NCBI RefSeq assembly: GCF_003254395.2
Contig: NC_037652.1
Span: forward strand, 2,567,001 to 2,631,000
Direction of reading: 5' to 3'
Source of the DNA: Apis mellifera
Taxonomy: Eukaryota > Arthropoda > Insecta > Hymenoptera > Apidae
Length of the DNA: 64,000 nt
The notes under the pieces are model-generated. The model did not search any database. It worked only from the letters and a program-made list of their open reading frames with translations, and was not told the origin of the DNA. A program made the translations under genes and the position numbers. Shown here piece after piece: positions 61,844-64,000 of this stretch (position 1 is the stretch's first letter; each line of letters starts with the position of its first letter).

Positions 61844-64000
61844 CCTTCCTATTTCACGTATGTCTCGCGACTGTTCTGTGCCGTAACTCCGGTAATAAGA
61901 TCGCTTATAAGTCTAGAAACCGATAGGTAAAAAGTAACAGCGGTTAAAAATCGATTGCGACTGGTCCGGTGGGAAATCCGATAGTCTCGTGGTAAACCCA
62001 TACCTAGCCTTCGGTCTGACATGTCCTCGGCAATTAATGTTGTTTGCGAGATCTCTGACATCCTGTCTGCGATCTATTTTCGATTATTGTCACATATATA
62101 CGATTCTTGTGTTATTATTAGAATTTCGATTCGTCAGAGACAAAAAAAAATTTGGATAAATATTTCTTTAAATTTTTTTTTTTTTTTTTTTTTATTAAAA
62201 GAATATTAAATTTTACACAAAGAGAAATAAAAAATATGTAATGGAAGATAAAAGTTTAGAGATATTTATTTGATAAATAATACAATAGAATATTATTACC
62301 AATTAAAAAGTTTGAAAACACTTTTTTTATAGCTATTATATATACTTTTAATTAATTCCAATTGATACTATAACTTAATAATGATTATGCTATAATTATT
62401 GTGACAAATTTTTAATTGAAAAATTTCTTCTTTACTTTCTTCAGTTTAAGAATATGTATTTAAAAATTCCAATTTTTTTAGCTACTAGTATATATATATA
62501 TATACTATATTGTATATATGTGATGTAATGTAGTGTTAAAAAAAACTATTTTTAATGATTAATATAGACATTAATTTTGATTTATTGATTACTTATTATC
62601 TGATATGTATAGATGAAACAATATACTTTACTTACTTAAATATTTGAAAAAATTATATTTCTATTAATAATTGAAAAAAAAAACTATCTTATTCCTGAAA
62701 AAATTTGGTTCCAAAAAAGATAATATAATATTACATAATACATCAAGAAATTCATCGCAAACTTTTGTTCTTTTTCTTATTCTTATAAATAAAAGGAATA
62801 AGTTAAAGGAGTTTTATTGGAAAAATACACGTGTACTTACAGGATGTAAAAAAATTATTTTTTGAACGACACCATAAATACAAATTATATTACAGATATA
62901 ACGATTACAATTCGTTATGAGATTTTTAAAAAATTTTTCAATCGATTGCCAGTCGAAGCGACCGCGATGAACTTCTTTGCACAACTGCAGTGTACGGTTT
63001 GCGATTACGTGCACGGAGAATAGAACGTTAATTGAGAAGCCCTTGTCGGCTATTCTTTATTGTATTTCTGTGGTAGATGATAGAATAACACATTGTGGTC
63101 GATATTGATTTATATTATAAAGATTATTAATAAGTTGAAATTTTTCATTGCGAAAATTTTTTATTAGCTGCTATATAATTATATAATTGTGTTAACATAT
63201 GCGTGAGTAATTGTTCTGAAGTTAGTATCCTTTGTTTGCAATACGGAAGCGTTTCGTTAGTGAATTAAGGCTAACGAGAGACGTGTTTTAGATTGTAAAA
63301 TCAATTTATTCTATTGTCATATGGAATATTTATTGTTCTATAGAAGAATTAATTTAGGGATGAATAAAATAATAATAAATATTTCTTTTTTAATGTGGAA
63401 ATTATACAATCTATAAAACTATTTCTTAAATTTTATATTTTAATGAAAGAAGATACTTTAGGAAAAGATTAATTTGTATTAAAAAATTATTTTTACAATA
63501 ATTAAATTTCTTTCATTTCTTGATATGGAAATTGTATTATTTATATGTATAATATGTTTCTTGAATTTTGTATTTTGAAGAATTAATTTAAAAAGAAAAA
63601 TTAATTCATAAAAGAGATTATATTCTAAAATAATATAATATAAATATGATATAATTAATAATTAATGATAAATATCTGTTATTCTTTAACCATTTATATT
63701 TCTTAAATATTTTATACTTTTATCCAATTCTTAAATATGCAAAATTGTTTTTTTTTGTCATACATTATTATAATATTATAATATTATTAAAACTGTTCTT
63801 TAAAAATAGATAAAAAGGATCATCATGGGATAAATATTAACACAACCTGTTTCAAATCTACAAGTTATTTATTGGATATAAGGCGCCTACATTACTATAC
63901 ACTTGAAATTTGTATCGAATCTGCCTCCTTTGGAGTTCTAATAAACACTTTTTCTTTTAAATTCATCGTTATAATTATAATTAATAATAATTATTATTGT
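61844..64000. other. right-end intergenic DNA
   Basis: The first 230 bases are GC-richer and probably include the promoter and leader of the SDR gene. AT-rich DNA follows. A GC-richer island at 62935-63060 (around CCAGTCGAAGCGACCGCGAT) might be an unassigned exon or promoter. A repeat-like terminus is at 62838-62872. No gene assigned to the window end. Confidence 0.4.
62838..62872 (+). repeat. possible MITE terminus fragment
   Basis: Starts TACAGGATGT, as the fold-back element at 608 does, and continues with A/T runs and TTGAACGACACC. No matching inverted end was found nearby, so this may be a solo fragment or chance. Confidence 0.25.

Noticed and set aside
61849..62061. 70-codon minus-strand frame just upstream of the SDR start
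   Set aside because: Lies in the probable leader and promoter of the SDR gene, has no family match, and ends before the SDR frame begins.
62814..63014. 66-codon minus-strand frame suspected to be transposase
   Set aside because: A short readable part exists but no DDE/D motif or transposase similarity could be seen.

Overview
This window looks like nuclear DNA of an insect, most likely a hymenopteran of the honey-bee type. The evidence is very high A+T content, genes split into many small exons by short AT-rich introns with GT..AG borders, and single-copy animal genes whose products align end to end with known families. The species call is an inference; no RNA genes, viral genes or bacterial-style operons were seen.

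Layout. From 1 to about 10.9 kb is mostly gene-poor, AT-rich sequence with a fold-back repeat, a degenerate simple repeat and two exon-like coding fragments near 7 kb. The minus strand from 10.9 to 31.0 kb is dense: CAND1 (17 coding exons), a PCNA-associated factor (PCLAF-like), two tandem copies of the mitochondrial succinyl-CoA ligase beta subunit (SUCLA2-type), and an arginine-rich mRNA-export adaptor with a UAP56-binding motif (UIF/FYTTD1-like). The plus strand from 31.6 to 36.4 kb carries a diamine/thialysine-type N-acetyltransferase and an LRGUK-like leucine-rich-repeat plus guanylate-kinase protein. A 4.4 kb convergent gap with a decayed C2H2 zinc-finger relic follows, then DZIP1 (minus) and, divergently, SRSF1/SF2 (plus).

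From 47 to 52.9 kb no gene was recognised; a strand-biased GGAT-rich block lies at 49.25-51.06 kb. The last part, all minus strand, holds two short-chain dehydrogenases (52.9-54.2 and 59.3-61.8 kb) on either side of a TTC16-like tetratricopeptide gene. The first dehydrogenase carries a one-base frameshift in this sequence.

Themes. Several genes belong to families tied to cilia or sperm flagella (LRGUK, DZIP1, TTC16), and the diverged second SUCLA2 could be a tissue-restricted isoform; this is inference. Others are housekeeping: CAND1 in cullin-RING ligase exchange, PCLAF at the replication fork, SRSF1 and the UIF-like protein in mRNA splicing and export, SUCLA2 in the TCA cycle. Exon coordinates were joined by hand from splice signals, reading phase and family similarity, with no RNA evidence.
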